Source: UBA8079 sp049601915
Lineage (GTDB): Bacteria; Pseudomonadota; Alphaproteobacteria; UBA6615
DNA length: 64,000 bases
Reading direction: 5' to 3'
Assembly: GCA_049601915.1 (NCBI GenBank)
Contig: JBMYRB010000001.1
Span: forward strand, 620,001-684,000
The position numbers were made by a program, and so were the translations under genes. Below, piece after piece: positions 33,339-42,417 of the stretch. Each line of letters begins with the position of its first letter. Position 1 is the first letter of the stretch. Below the pieces are notes generated by a model, which saw only the letters and a program-made list of their open reading frames with translations, was not told the origin of the DNA and did not search any database.

Positions 33339-34376
33339 GTGTCCAACCTGTTTCTCGATGCCCTCGCCGGTCAAACCGGGCCCCGTCCTCCGTTCTGGTT
33401 CATGCGCCAGGCCGGGCGCTATCTGCCGGAATACCGGGAGGTTCGCGCCCAGGCCGACGGGTTTCTGGATCTCTGCTACGCCCCCGAACGCGCCGCCCGG
33501 GTTACCCTGCAGCCGATCGAACGCTTTCGGCCCGACGCCGCGATCTTGTTTTCCGATATCCTCGTCATCCCCGACGCGATCGGCCAGGAGGTGGGCTTCG
33601 TCGAGGGCACAGGCCCCGTCCTCACACCGGTCACCGGCGGCGCGGATCTGGCGAAGCTCGATCCGGATAAAACACTCGATCATCTTGCCCCTGTTTTCGA
33701 AACCGTATCCCGTGTCCGCGCGGAACTGCCCGACGACGTGGCCCTGATCGGGTTCGCCGGCGCGCCTTGGACGGTCGCCACCTACATGGTCGAGGGTGGC
33801 TCCAGCCGGGACTTCAATGGGATCAAGAGCTGGGCGGTCCGCGAGCGGGTGGACTTCGCCGCCATGCTGGATATCCTGGTGGCGTCCACCACGGATTACC
33901 TGGTGGCCCAGGTCGAGGCCGGCGCCCAGGCGCTGCAGCTGTTCGATACCTGGGCCGGCGCGGTCCCGGCGGGTGACTTCGATGATTGGGTGATATCGCC
34001 GACCGCGCGGATCGTCGAGGGGGTGAAGGCGCGGGTGCCGAATGTCCCGATCATCGGGTTTGTTCGTAGCGTCGGCGATCGTCTGGAGGGATATATCCGC
34101 GGCACGGGTGTTGATGCCGTCGGGCTCGATGCGTCCATGACCGCAGCCGAGGCGGCAGAGAAAATCCAGCCGATCTGCCCGGTACAGGGCAATCTCGACC
34201 CGGCCTATCTGATGGTCGGCGGCAGCGAGATGGAGCGCGCGGCGCGGGAAATCCTTGATGGCTTGGGCGCGGGGCCGTTCGTCTTCAACCTGGCGCATGG
34301 GATCCACAAGGACACGCCGTTTTCTCATGTCGAACGCCTCGCCGAGATCGTTCGCGAATGGAAAGTCGGCGCATGA
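33339..34376 (+). CDS. hemE: Uroporphyrinogen decarboxylase
   Basis: A 345-residue HemE. The signature FWFMRQAGRYLPEYR lies near residues 19-33, and FSDILVIPDAIG and GFAGAPWTVATYMVEG follow. It decarboxylates the four acetate arms of uroporphyrinogen III to give coproporphyrinogen III. The start is GTG at 33339 (VSNLFLDAL) with little ribosome-binding sequence; no conserved ATG exists. It overlaps hemH (ATGA), giving a hemE-hemH-hemJ operon beside the predicted origin. Confidence 0.96.
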   Translation: MSNLFLDALAGQTGPRPPFWFMRQAGRYLPEYREVRAQADGFLDLCYAPERAARVTLQPIERFRPDAAILFSDILVIPDAIGQEVGFVEGTGPVLTPVTGGADLAKLDPDKTLDHLAPVFETVSRVRAELPDDVALIGFAGAPWTVATYMVEGGSSRDFNGIKSWAVRERVDFAAMLDILVASTTDYLVAQVEAGAQALQLFDTWAGAVPAGDFDDWVISPTARIVEGVKARVPNVPIIGFVRSVGDRLEGYIRGTGVDAVGLDASMTAAEAAEKIQPICPVQGNLDPAYLMVGGSEMERAAREILDGLGAGPFVFNLAHGIHKDTPFSHVERLAEIVREWKVGA

Positions 34377-35425
34377 CAACCGCCGTTATCCTCTACAATC
34401 TGGGTGGGCCCGACGGGCCCGATGACGTCCGTCCGTTTCTGTTCAACCTGTTCAACGACCCGATGATCATCGGCGCGCCCGCCCCCATCCGCTGGATTCT
34501 GGCACAAGTTATCTCGCGCAAGCGCGCGCCCATCGCCCGGGATATCTATGCCCATATCGGCGGTGGGTCGCCCCTGCTTGCCAACACCCGTGCCCAGGCC
34601 GACGCGCTGGAGTCGGTGCTGAATGCGGGTGGGAGTGAAACTTTCAAATGCTTCGTTGCCATGCGGTACTGGCACCCCATGTGCGACGCGGTCATGGATG
34701 AGGTGATCGCTTCGCGGCCGGACCGCATTGTCCTACTGCCGCTCTACCCGCAATTCTCGACGACCACAGTGGGTTCCATGATGCGGGTCTGGGGGCGGGC
34801 CGCGCGAAAACGCAAGCTCGACATCCCCGTGACGGAGCTGTGCTGCTATCCGACTGATCCCGGATTTATTGATGGGGTGACGGGCCTGCTGTCTGACGCG
34901 CTGGAAGCGGGCACAGCTGCACCAGCGGATGTCAGGATATTATTTTCCGCCCACGGCCTACCCAAGCAGATCGTCGAGGGCGGCGATCCCTACCAGTCAC
35001 AGGTGGAGCAAACCGCCGCGACCGTCATGACGAAACTCGGGCAGGAACTCGACTGGTTGTGTTGCTATCAGAGCCGGGTCGGCCCGCTCGAATGGATCGG
35101 GCCCTCCACGGATGACGAGATCGAGCGCGCCGGGGCCGAGGGGAAATCCGTGGTCATCGTGCCGATTGCCTTCGTGTCCGAACATTCCGAGACCCTGGTC
35201 GAGCTCGATATCGAATATCGGGACCTGGCCGAGAAGGCCGGGGTGGCGGAATATATCCGCGTTGCGACTGTGGGCACCGTGCCCGTATTCATCGACGGAC
35301 TGGCGGGCTTGGTGCGGGGCAACATCGCGGCGGGCTGCGATATCTGCAGCGGTGATCCTTTGGCGAATAGCGGGCGCGCCTGCAGGGCCGAATGGTCGAA
35401 ATGCCCTGTTGTGAAGGCCGGGTGA
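34373..35425 (+). CDS. hemH: Ferrochelatase
   Basis: A 350-residue ferrochelatase that inserts Fe(II) into protoporphyrin IX. The catalytic His is in FSAHGLP (about 194) and the conserved acidic patch in FVSEHSETLVELD. The ATG at 34373 overlaps the hemE stop. The C-terminus has four cysteines: CDIC (322, 325), then 337 and 344. This could ligate the [2Fe-2S] cluster known for some ferrochelatases, including Caulobacter's. E. coli HemH lacks such a tail. Confidence 0.94.
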   Translation: MTTAVILYNLGGPDGPDDVRPFLFNLFNDPMIIGAPAPIRWILAQVISRKRAPIARDIYAHIGGGSPLLANTRAQADALESVLNAGGSETFKCFVAMRYWHPMCDAVMDEVIASRPDRIVLLPLYPQFSTTTVGSMMRVWGRAARKRKLDIPVTELCCYPTDPGFIDGVTGLLSDALEAGTAAPADVRILFSAHGLPKQIVEGGDPYQSQVEQTAATVMTKLGQELDWLCCYQSRVGPLEWIGPSTDDEIERAGAEGKSVVIVPIAFVSEHSETLVELDIEYRDLAEKAGVAEYIRVATVGTVPVFIDGLAGLVRGNIAAGCDICSGDPLANSGRACRAEWSKCPVVKAG

Positions 35426-35432
35426 GAAGAAT

Positions 35433-35882
35433 ATGGGTGATTTCCTCGTTGCGGCCTATCCCTGGATCAAGTCGCTGCATGTCATCGCGGTGATCTCGTG
35501 GATGGCGGGCATGCTCTATCTGCCGCGCCTGTTCGTCTATCACTGCGATGCCGAGCCCGGTTCCGACAAGTCCGAGACCTTCAAGGTGATGGAACGGCGC
35601 CTGCTGCGCGCAATCATGAACCCGGCGATGATCGCCACATTCATCTTTGGCTGCCTGCTTCTGGGCACACCTGGGGTAGTCGATTGGGGCGCGGGCTGGA
35701 TCTGGGTCAAGATGGCCGCAATCGCGGCCATGACCGTGGCCCATCATGTGTTTGCCAAATGGGTCAAGGATTTCGCCGCCGACGCCAACACCCGCCCGGC
35801 CAGGACCTACCGCATCGCCAACGAGGTGCCGACGGTCCTGATGATCATGATCGTCGTCATGATCATCGCCCGGCCGTTCTAG
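35433..35882 (+). CDS. hemJ: Protoporphyrinogen IX oxidase, HemJ type
   Basis: A 149-residue membrane protein with four predicted helices. The family signature KSLHVIAVISWMAGMLYLPRLFVYH includes His16, proposed haem ligand in HemJ. HHVFAKWVKDF and the final RIANEVPTVLMI segment are also typical. It oxidises protoporphyrinogen IX in bacteria lacking HemG or HemY. It starts seven bases after hemH, so three consecutive late haem steps are co-expressed (HemJ acts before HemH). Confidence 0.93.
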   Translation: MGDFLVAAYPWIKSLHVIAVISWMAGMLYLPRLFVYHCDAEPGSDKSETFKVMERRLLRAIMNPAMIATFIFGCLLLGTPGVVDWGAGWIWVKMAAIAAMTVAHHVFAKWVKDFAADANTRPARTYRIANEVPTVLMIMIVVMIIARPF

Positions 35883-36148
35883 TCGTGTGTGCAGCGCCTG
35901 CCGCGCGCCGACACGAGATTGCCGCAAAACCGTCACAAGGATTGACTTGACGCAGCACGCGCACTAGGTGCGTAATAACGGCGCGTACAAGAGAGTATCT
36001 AACGCGCGCACCCTTCCGCATAAGTCGTTTTCTACCGGCGTTCCCGTCGGCGTCCACGATCTTTCGCTGACACATTCAAACGCCCCCGAATATTCGGTTC
36101 CCCACCGATAGGGCGCGTTGCATTTCCCAAACAGAACTGGCCTCCCCC

Positions 36149-37414
36149 ATGGACGCAATGAAACTCCAAGACCTGAAAGACAAATCCGCCGCCGATCTCC
36201 TCGCCTTCGCCGAGGAACTAGATATCGAGGGCGCGAGCAACCTGCGCACCCAGGACATGATGTTCGCGATCCTCAAGGAACTCGCGGCAGACGAGGTGCC
36301 GATCACCGGCATCGGTGTGCTCGAGGTGCTGCAGGACGGCTTCGGTTTCCTGCGTTCACCGGAATCCAATTTCCTGCCGGGCCCCGACGATATCTATGTT
36401 TCCCCTAGCCAGGTGCGGCGTTTTGCATTGCGCACCGGCGATACGGTCGAGGGCGAAATCCGCTCTCCCAAGGATGGCGAGCGTTACTTCGCCCTGGTCA
36501 AGGTCGCCCAGGTCAACTTCGATGACGTGGACCATGCCAAGCATCGGGTGAACTTCGACAACCTGACCCCGCTCTATCCCGAGCGGAAGATCGAGCTTGA
36601 AATCGACGATCCCGCGATGAAGGACCCGTCATGCCGCGTCATCGACATGGTCGCACCCCTCGGCATGGGCCAGCGCGCCCTGCTCGTCGCCCCGCCGCGC
36701 ACGGGCAAGACCGTGATGATGCAGAACATTGCCAAGGCGATCATGGCCAACCATCCGGACATCTACCTTATCGTGCTCTTGATCGACGAGCGGCCCGAAG
36801 AGGTGACCGACATGCAGCGCACCGTGCGCGGCGAGGTCATCTCCTCCACCTTCGACGAGCCGGCCTCGCGCCACGTCCAGGTCGCCGAGATGGTGATCGC
36901 CAAGGCCAAGCGCCTGGTCGAGCATAAGCGGGACGTGGTCATCCTGCTGGATTCGATCACGCGCCTGGCCCGCGCCTACAACACCGTCGTTCCGTCTTCG
37001 GGCAAGGTGCTGACGGGCGGCGTGGACGCCAACGCCCTGCAGCGGCCGAAGCGCTTCTTTGGTGCCGCCCGCAACATTGAGGAGGGCGGATCGCTGACCA
37101 TCATCTCGACCGCGCTGATCGAGACGGGCAGCCGCATGGACGAGGTCATCTTCGAGGAGTTCAAAGGCACGGGTAACTCGGAAATCGTGCTCGACCGGAA
37201 ACTCTCCGACAAGCGCGTCTGGCCGTCGATCGACATCACCAAGTCCGGCACCCGCAAGGAAGAACTCCTGGTGGACAAGGACGCCCTGTCGAAGATGTGG
37301 GTGCTCCGTCGCATCCTCAACCCCATGGGGGTCGTCGACGGCATGGAGTTCCTGCTCGGCAAGATGAAGTCGACCAAGAACAACAACGACTTCTACGACA
37401 CGATGAACCAGTAG
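36149..37414 (+). CDS. rho: Transcription termination factor Rho
   Basis: A 421-residue Rho. Rho_N helix bundle at residues 4-47, cold-shock-like RNA-binding domain with DGFGFLRSPESNFL (about 64-77), and the RecA-type ATPase with PPRTGKTVMMQ (about 181-191), LLIDERPEEVTDM and the Q/R-loop segments VVPSSGKVLTGGVD. No large insertion domain. It has a 266-base leader (35883-36148) after hemJ, long enough for autoregulation, but I saw no specific attenuator. Confidence 0.97.
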   Translation: MDAMKLQDLKDKSAADLLAFAEELDIEGASNLRTQDMMFAILKELAADEVPITGIGVLEVLQDGFGFLRSPESNFLPGPDDIYVSPSQVRRFALRTGDTVEGEIRSPKDGERYFALVKVAQVNFDDVDHAKHRVNFDNLTPLYPERKIELEIDDPAMKDPSCRVIDMVAPLGMGQRALLVAPPRTGKTVMMQNIAKAIMANHPDIYLIVLLIDERPEEVTDMQRTVRGEVISSTFDEPASRHVQVAEMVIAKAKRLVEHKRDVVILLDSITRLARAYNTVVPSSGKVLTGGVDANALQRPKRFFGAARNIEEGGSLTIISTALIETGSRMDEVIFEEFKGTGNSEIVLDRKLSDKRVWPSIDITKSGTRKEELLVDKDALSKMWVLRRILNPMGVVDGMEFLLGKMKSTKNNNDFYDTMNQ

Positions 37415-37437
37415 GGGTTCAGCCGTCTACTCTCCTC

Positions 37438-37527
37438 GTCACTCCCGCGAAGGCGGGAGTCTATAAACACCTTCGTTCGCCTGGCATGCGCAGGCGGCAA
37501 TGGATGCCCGCCTACGCGGTCATGACG
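37438..37527. repeat. Palindromic intergenic repeat element after rho
   Basis: The left half has ACTCCCGC-GAAG-GCGGGAGT, a perfect 8-bp stem at 37441-37460. The right half has ATGCCCGC-CTAC-GCGGTCAT (37504-37523), a stem with one mismatch, ending in GACG. The two-arm form 'CTCCCGCGAAGGCGGGAGTC...GGATGCCCGCCTNCGCGGNCATGACG' is a familiar dispersed repeat in many proteobacterial genomes. It may also end rho transcription. Only one copy is in this window. Confidence 0.6.
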
Positions 37528-37552
37528 ATTGTGGTTTCAGGATTGGAAGCCC

Positions 37553-38401
37553 ATGCGCACTGAACTCTTCACCATCGAAACCGACACCGACCAGCCCCTC
37601 GACGGGGCCTGGTACGAACCCGACGGCGGGGCCACGGTCGGCACGGTCCTGCTGTTCCACGGCAACACCATGAACTTCTATGTCGGCGCGCCGCGTTTCC
37701 TGCCGCCGGCGCTGACGGCGCTCGGTTTCGCCTGCCTCGCCTTCAACCGGCGCGGCCACGACATCCTGTCGAACCGCAACAGCCGGGCGGTCGAGGGCGC
37801 CGCCTTCCAGACCACGGCCGAGGCGATCGCCGACAACGAGTTCGCTGCGAAGTGGGTCGCGACCGAGCGGGGTTCGGTTGCCGGGTCCGATGCCCCGGTC
37901 ATCATCGGGCACAGCAACGGCGGGTTCCTGGGGGTCCAGCATGTTGCCAATCACCCCGAGACCCCGGCGCTGGTGCTTCTCTCGGCCCATGCCGGCGGAA
38001 AGACCAACGGCAACCTCGCGCCGAAGACCGGGCTTCTCGGCGGCGCGCGCACCGAGGAAATTTTCCGGGAGGCCGAGGCGATGGTCGCGGACGGGCGCGG
38101 CGACGAGCTCATGCTGTTGCCCGGCTGGTGGTACGTCGCCACGGCGCGGAGCTACATCGATCGCCTGACGACGATGCCGTCGACGGTGGAGACCGCGCCG
38201 CGCGTGACCTGTCCGACGCTCTATGTGCGCGGGGACCGGGAGCTGCGCGAGGTCTATCCGGCCGAGGACTTCGACGCCGCGAGCGCGGGCCCGTGCGATG
38301 TTGAGATCGTCGAGAACTGCGACCACTACTACAACGACCGCGAGGATGCGATCGCGGAGCTGGTCGCCGGCTGGCTCGAACTCACGCTTCTGAACGGCTG
38401 A
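37553..38401 (+). CDS. Alpha/beta hydrolase
   Basis: A 282-residue alpha/beta-hydrolase fold protein. The nucleophile elbow is GHSNGG (Ser near 120), the oxyanion region LLFHGN, the acid probably in VRGDRELR, and the catalytic His in NCDHYY near the C-terminus. RRGHDIL after the third strand fits the SERINE hydrolase/YdjP-like group. No signal peptide. The ATG at 37553 is used. It stands alone between a repeat element and a reverse-oriented oxidoreductase; substrate unknown. Confidence 0.85.
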   Translation: MRTELFTIETDTDQPLDGAWYEPDGGATVGTVLLFHGNTMNFYVGAPRFLPPALTALGFACLAFNRRGHDILSNRNSRAVEGAAFQTTAEAIADNEFAAKWVATERGSVAGSDAPVIIGHSNGGFLGVQHVANHPETPALVLLSAHAGGKTNGNLAPKTGLLGGARTEEIFREAEAMVADGRGDELMLLPGWWYVATARSYIDRLTTMPSTVETAPRVTCPTLYVRGDRELREVYPAEDFDAASAGPCDVEIVENCDHYYNDREDAIAELVAGWLELTLLNG

Positions 38402-38441
38402 ACCGGTCAGGCGGGCGACGCCCCCTCATTCTGCGGTAGCG

Positions 38442-38594
38442 TCACTTTCGGCGACGAATCACGATTAGCGCGATAGCGATCACTACGACGAAAGAAGGGC
38501 CGGGCAGGAACAGGGGAATCTCGAATCCATCTGGCTCGTTGAGTCTGTACCAGACGGGCGCTGCGCTCGGCGGGACTATGCCCGTCTTAAGGTA
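38442..38594 (-). other. Orphan membrane-anchor-like tail sequence
   Basis: Minus-strand frame downstream of the quinone oxidoreductase gene, without a start codon. It reads FEIPLFLPGPSFVVVIAIA then LIVIRRRK and stop. The hydrophobic stretch plus Arg/Lys ending looks like a C-terminal membrane anchor of an exported protein. The frame is closed by a stop at 38595. It may be the relic of a lost gene or chance; no conserved sorting motif is seen. Confidence 0.25.
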
Positions 38595-39561
38595 TCAGGA
38601 TCGTCGAGCCGGTGGTCTTGCGGCCGGCCAGGTCGATATGGGCCTGGACGGTCTCGGACATCGGGTAGCGCTGGTTGATCTCGATCTTGACCGCGCCCGA
38701 CGACACCGCGTCGAACAGGTCGCCCGCACACGCCACCAGCTCGTCGCGCTCGGCGGTGAAGTCGAACAGCATGGGACGGGCGGCGTAGATCGAGCCGTGG
38801 GCCGAGAGCTCGGTGAGCTCGACCGGGTCGGGCGCCCCCGATGCATTGCCGAAGCTGATCAGGTAGCCGCGCCGCTGCAGGCACTGCATGGAGCCCCGCA
38901 GCGTGTCCTTGCCCGTCGAGTCATACACGACCGGCACGCCCGCGCCGTCGGTGATCTCCTTCACCTTCTCGACGAAGTCCTCGTCCTTATAGTTGATCGT
39001 GTGGTGGCAGCCATGTGCCTTCGCGAGCTCCGCCTTCTCCTCGGACCCAACCGTCCCGATGACCGTGACGCCCAGGTGGTTGAGCCACTGGCAGGCGATC
39101 AGGCCGACGCCGCCGGCCGCCGCGTGCCACAACACGGTCTGGCCCTTTTGTACCGGGAAGCAGGACTTAATCAGGAACTGGACGGTCATGCCCTTGAGCA
39201 TCATCGCCGCCGCCTGCTCGTCGGAGATCCCGTCGGGGAGTTTCACGGCGATCTTCGCCGGCATCACGCGTTCCTCGGCGTAGGCCCCGAGCGGCATGTC
39301 GGCATATCCGACCCGGTCGCCCACGGCCAGGTCGCTCACGCCATCGCCGACGGCGACGATCTCACCCGCGCCCTCGAGCCCCAGGCCATTGGGCATCGGC
39401 ACCGGGCGCGCGCCTGAACGGAGATAGATGTCGATGAAGTTGAGGCCCGCGGCGGTGTGCTTCACGCGAATCTCGCCGGGGCCGGGATCGCCGACCTCGA
39501 CCTCTTCCCACTTCATGACCTCGGGCCCGCCGGCCTCGTGGAATCGGATTGCATGGACCAT
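38587..39561 (-). CDS. Zinc-independent quinone oxidoreductase (MDR family)
   Basis: A 324-residue QOR-type medium-chain reductase. GroES-like N-terminal domain with LNFIDIYLRSG and GLEGAGEIVAVG, then the nucleotide-binding domain with AAAGGVGLIACQW. The catalytic zinc ligands of alcohol dehydrogenases are absent. Such proteins reduce quinones or enones with NADPH. ATG at 39561, no clear operon partner. Confidence 0.9.
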   Translation of the reverse strand: MVHAIRFHEAGGPEVMKWEEVEVGDPGPGEIRVKHTAAGLNFIDIYLRSGARPVPMPNGLGLEGAGEIVAVGDGVSDLAVGDRVGYADMPLGAYAEERVMPAKIAVKLPDGISDEQAAAMMLKGMTVQFLIKSCFPVQKGQTVLWHAAAGGVGLIACQWLNHLGVTVIGTVGSEEKAELAKAHGCHHTINYKDEDFVEKVKEITDGAGVPVVYDSTGKDTLRGSMQCLQRRGYLISFGNASGAPDPVELTELSAHGSIYAARPMLFDFTAERDELVACAGDLFDAVSSGAVKIEINQRYPMSETVQAHIDLAGRKTTGSTILIP

Positions 39562-39609
39562 GTGAGTTCCCCCTGAAGAATTCTTCTGTGTGTTCGTGTT
39601 GGGCCGAGC

Positions 39610-39981
39610 CTATCGGCTGGCGATTTCGCCTTCAAGAAGGTCGCCTTCAAGATCGAGGCGGCCCTGATCGTCGCCCGCGACGGCATAGCCTTTGAGATCG
39701 AGCAGCTGGCGCTTGGTCGCGACGCCGCCGCGTCCCGAATAACCGCCGATGCCGCCGCCGGTCGACAGAATGCGGTGACACGGCACGATGATCGGGATCG
39801 GGTTCTTGCCGCAGGCCGTGCCTACCGCGCGGGCCGACGAGCCGATTTCCTGGGCGATGTCGCCATAACTGCCCACGTCGCCCGACGGAATTTCACACAT
39901 GGTGGCCCAGACCTTCTTCTGATGGTCCGTACCGACCGCCGTGATCGCGCCGTCGGTCGCGGTGACCCGGATGCGGCCCAC
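39610..39981 (-). CDS. ogt: O6-alkylguanine-DNA alkyltransferase, N-terminally shortened
   Basis: A 123-residue protein carrying the complete DNA-binding/alkyltransfer domain (PF01035): QKKVWATMCEIP, a YGDIA helix, SSARAVGTACGKNP and the active-site PCHR (IPIIVPCHRIL). It could thus accept an alkyl group. However, the N-terminal ribonuclease-H-like domain is reduced to VGRIRVTATDGAITAV and joins directly to the second domain. The frame starts at a GTG, while a plausible ATG start (MTEGLR, near 40014) lies in another phase one base away. A frameshift plus an internal deletion is likely. Function uncertain. Confidence 0.72.
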   Translation of the reverse strand: MGRIRVTATDGAITAVGTDHQKKVWATMCEIPSGDVGSYGDIAQEIGSSARAVGTACGKNPIPIIVPCHRILSTGGGIGGYSGRGGVATKRQLLDLKGYAVAGDDQGRLDLEGDLLEGEIASR

Positions 39982-40008
39982 GGGGCCATCTAGGACGCAA
40001 GCCCTCTG

Positions 40009-42036
40009 TCATCTCGACAGTGCTTCCACGAGTTCGTCCTTGCCCGTGATCGGCAGGGAGCAGACCGGCCCCTGGCAGACATAGGCGGTGGGCTTGCCGT
40101 CGACTTGGTCCTTGCCCGTCGCCGGGTGCCCGTCGGGCAGCGCGTCCTTCGGTTCGATTGTCGAGACGATCCGCTCGGGCGAAGTACCCCTGAAGGCCGC
40201 GCGCTGCAGGGCCTTCGTTCCGGGCGCGTCCGGGTCGCCGATGATCGCGATCTGGGTCGCGCCGGCGAGCATGCCAGCGGCGCGCAGCGGGGTGCCGTAG
40301 CCGAAGGCGTTGTTGTGAATCTCGCCCGAGAAGGCCTCGATGATCGCCGTGGCCCGGTCGCGATAAACCGGGTCGCCGGTCAGGTAGAACATCCGGGTGA
40401 ACGCCATGGCCAGCAACCCGTTGCCCGCCGGGGTGGCGTTGTCGAAGCCGGTGCGGGTGCGGGTGATCACGTCGGTGGCGAGGTCCGAGGTGAAATAATA
40501 CGACCCGTCCGTCGACGCGAAATGCCCCTCGATATAGGCCGCGAGCCCGCCCGCGTCGTCGAGCATTTGCTGCTCGCCCGTCGCCTCGTGAAGCGCCAAT
40601 GCGCCGGTCATCAGGCCGGCGTAGTCGTCTAGGGTGGCGCGATGGCGCGCCTCGCCGTTGCGCCAGCTGTGGAAGAGCTCGATGCTGGCGTCGGGCAGGT
40701 CGGCGGCGAGGAGATGGCGCACGAAGCCATAGGCATTGTGTGCGGCCTCCAGCCAGCCCGGTCGGGAAAAAGTCATCGCCGCCTCGACCAGTCCGGCGAT
40801 CATCAGCCCGTTCCAGTCGGTCAGGATCTTGTCGTCGAGCGCGGGGCGCACGCGTGGTTCGCGGACCTCGAACAATTTGGCCCGGGCCGCGGCCAGGCGC
40901 GCCTCGGTATCGGTGTCCTTCAGCTCCGGGTCGCGGGTCCGGTTCAGGATGTTGTGGCCGTCCCAGTTGCCGTCGGGCCGGACGTCGTAATGGTCCTTGA
41001 ACAAGCCGGCATCGTCGCCGAGGGCCGCATCGATTTCCGCCTCGCTCCAGACGTAGAACTTTCCCTCGACCCCTTCGGAATCCGCATCCAGGGTGGCGTA
41101 GAAGCCGCCGTCGGGATGGGTCATCTCGCGCAGTAACCAAGCGACTGTTTCCTCGGCGCGTTGCGCATAGAGAGGGTTCTTCGTGCCGCGCCAGACCTGG
41201 GCGTATAGCTCCAGCAGCTGGGCGTTGTCGTAGAGCATCTTCTCGAAATGGGGTGCCAGCCAGGCCGCGTCCGTGGAGTAGCGTGCGAAGCCGCCGCCCA
41301 GGTGATCGTAGATGCCGCCCTGGGCCATCCGGTCGAGGGTCAGTGTCACGGCGTCGCGCGCTGTCTCGCCACCATGGGCCCACATCAGGGAAAGCACGCT
41401 GCACTGGGGGAATTTCGGTGCGGTGCCGAACCCGCCGTGGCGCCGATCGACCTGCTCGGCGATCGCGTCGGCGAAGGCGGTGATCTGTTCGGGCCCGGGT
41501 GCCGCGCCCGGCTGAGGCCGGGCCATGTCCCCGAGGGCCTGCAGGATGGCTTGGGTGTTGGACTGCACCTTCTCCTGCTCGACCCGGTAGATCTTGTCGA
41601 TATTCATCAACAGGTCCGGGAAGCCAGGCCGGCCCATGCCTGCGCGCGGTGGGAAGTAGGTGCCGCCCCAGAAGGGTTCTCCCTCGGGCGTGCAGAACAT
41701 GGTCAGCGGCCAGCCGCCCTGCTCGCCCATCAGGGACAGCGCGCCCTGGTAGATGGCGTCGAGATCGGGGCGCTCCTCGCGGTCGACCTTGATGTTGATG
41801 AAAAGGTCGTTCATCACCCTTGCCGTGTCGTCGTCCTCGAAACTCTCATGCGCCATCACATGGCACCAGTGACAGGCGGCGTAGCCGATCGACAGCAGGA
41901 TCGGCTTTTTCTCGACCTGGGCGCGCGCTAGGGCGTCATCGCCCCACGGATACCAGTGGACGGGATTGTCCGCGTGTTGCAGAAGATACGGGCTGGTCTC
42001 GTTCGCCAGCATGTTTCGAGGTTTCGGATCGGACAT
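40009..42036 (-). CDS. Thioredoxin-domain/DUF255 protein (YyaL/SPATA20 type)
   Basis: A 675-residue protein. The N-terminal thioredoxin-like domain (PF03190) starts NETSPYLLQHADNPVHWYPW and has the CHWCHVM active-site motif near residue 55. A long (alpha/alpha)6 glycosidase-like region follows, with LDADSEGVEGKFYVWS, DDKILTDWNGLMI and GNGLLAMAFTR. Function is not well known despite broad conservation. It lies between ogt (downstream) and a divergent DUF6489 gene. No signal peptide, so cytoplasmic. Confidence 0.93.
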   Translation of the reverse strand: MSDPKPRNMLANETSPYLLQHADNPVHWYPWGDDALARAQVEKKPILLSIGYAACHWCHVMAHESFEDDDTARVMNDLFINIKVDREERPDLDAIYQGALSLMGEQGGWPLTMFCTPEGEPFWGGTYFPPRAGMGRPGFPDLLMNIDKIYRVEQEKVQSNTQAILQALGDMARPQPGAAPGPEQITAFADAIAEQVDRRHGGFGTAPKFPQCSVLSLMWAHGGETARDAVTLTLDRMAQGGIYDHLGGGFARYSTDAAWLAPHFEKMLYDNAQLLELYAQVWRGTKNPLYAQRAEETVAWLLREMTHPDGGFYATLDADSEGVEGKFYVWSEAEIDAALGDDAGLFKDHYDVRPDGNWDGHNILNRTRDPELKDTDTEARLAAARAKLFEVREPRVRPALDDKILTDWNGLMIAGLVEAAMTFSRPGWLEAAHNAYGFVRHLLAADLPDASIELFHSWRNGEARHRATLDDYAGLMTGALALHEATGEQQMLDDAGGLAAYIEGHFASTDGSYYFTSDLATDVITRTRTGFDNATPAGNGLLAMAFTRMFYLTGDPVYRDRATAIIEAFSGEIHNNAFGYGTPLRAAGMLAGATQIAIIGDPDAPGTKALQRAAFRGTSPERIVSTIEPKDALPDGHPATGKDQVDGKPTAYVCQGPVCSLPITGKDELVEALSR

Positions 42037-42143
42037 GTTGGCGGTCTCTGGACTAACGGGACGAAAGGTAACTTAACCTACAATGTCGGCGCGTCGTGCG
42101 CATAGACAAGGCAGTGGCAAGGCAGCTTGTGGAGGGATGGAGT

Positions 42144-42410
42144 ATGAAAGTCACCATTGATATCGATTGCACCCCGGAAGAGGCGCGCAGCCTCATGGGT
42201 TTGCCCGATGTTTCGGCGGCACAGCAGGCGGTCGTCGAGGAATGGCAGAAGCAGGCCATGGAGGCAATGTCGGCCATGGACCCCCAGAGCCTGTTCAAGG
42301 CGTGGGTGCCGGACGGCGGTATGCCTGGCGCAGACGCTGCCGAGGGCTGGGAGCAGTTCCAGAACGCGTTCTGGTCGTCGATGACCAACGCGACCAAGCC
42401 CGGCAAGTAA
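42144..42410 (+). CDS. Small DUF6489-like protein upstream of mnmE
   Basis: An 88-residue acidic protein, MKVTIDIDCTPEEARSLMGL at the start, then helical with LFKAWVPDG and an aromatic C-terminus (WEQFQNAFWSSM). The ATG at 42144 has a GGAGGG ribosome-binding site; the open frame upstream is spurious. Small proteins of this kind next to mnmE are conserved in Rhodospirillales-like genomes (DUF6489, from memory). The hydrophobic helix pattern recalls phasin-like proteins, but function is unknown. mnmE begins seven bases after its stop. Confidence 0.8.
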   Translation: MKVTIDIDCTPEEARSLMGLPDVSAAQQAVVEEWQKQAMEAMSAMDPQSLFKAWVPDGGMPGADAAEGWEQFQNAFWSSMTNATKPGK

Positions 42411-42417
42411 TCCCGCG

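Noticed and set aside
39893..41404. 503-codon minus-strand frame inside the DUF255 gene
   Set aside because: Arg/Gly/Pro-rich out-of-phase reading of a gene that is supported in the other frame.
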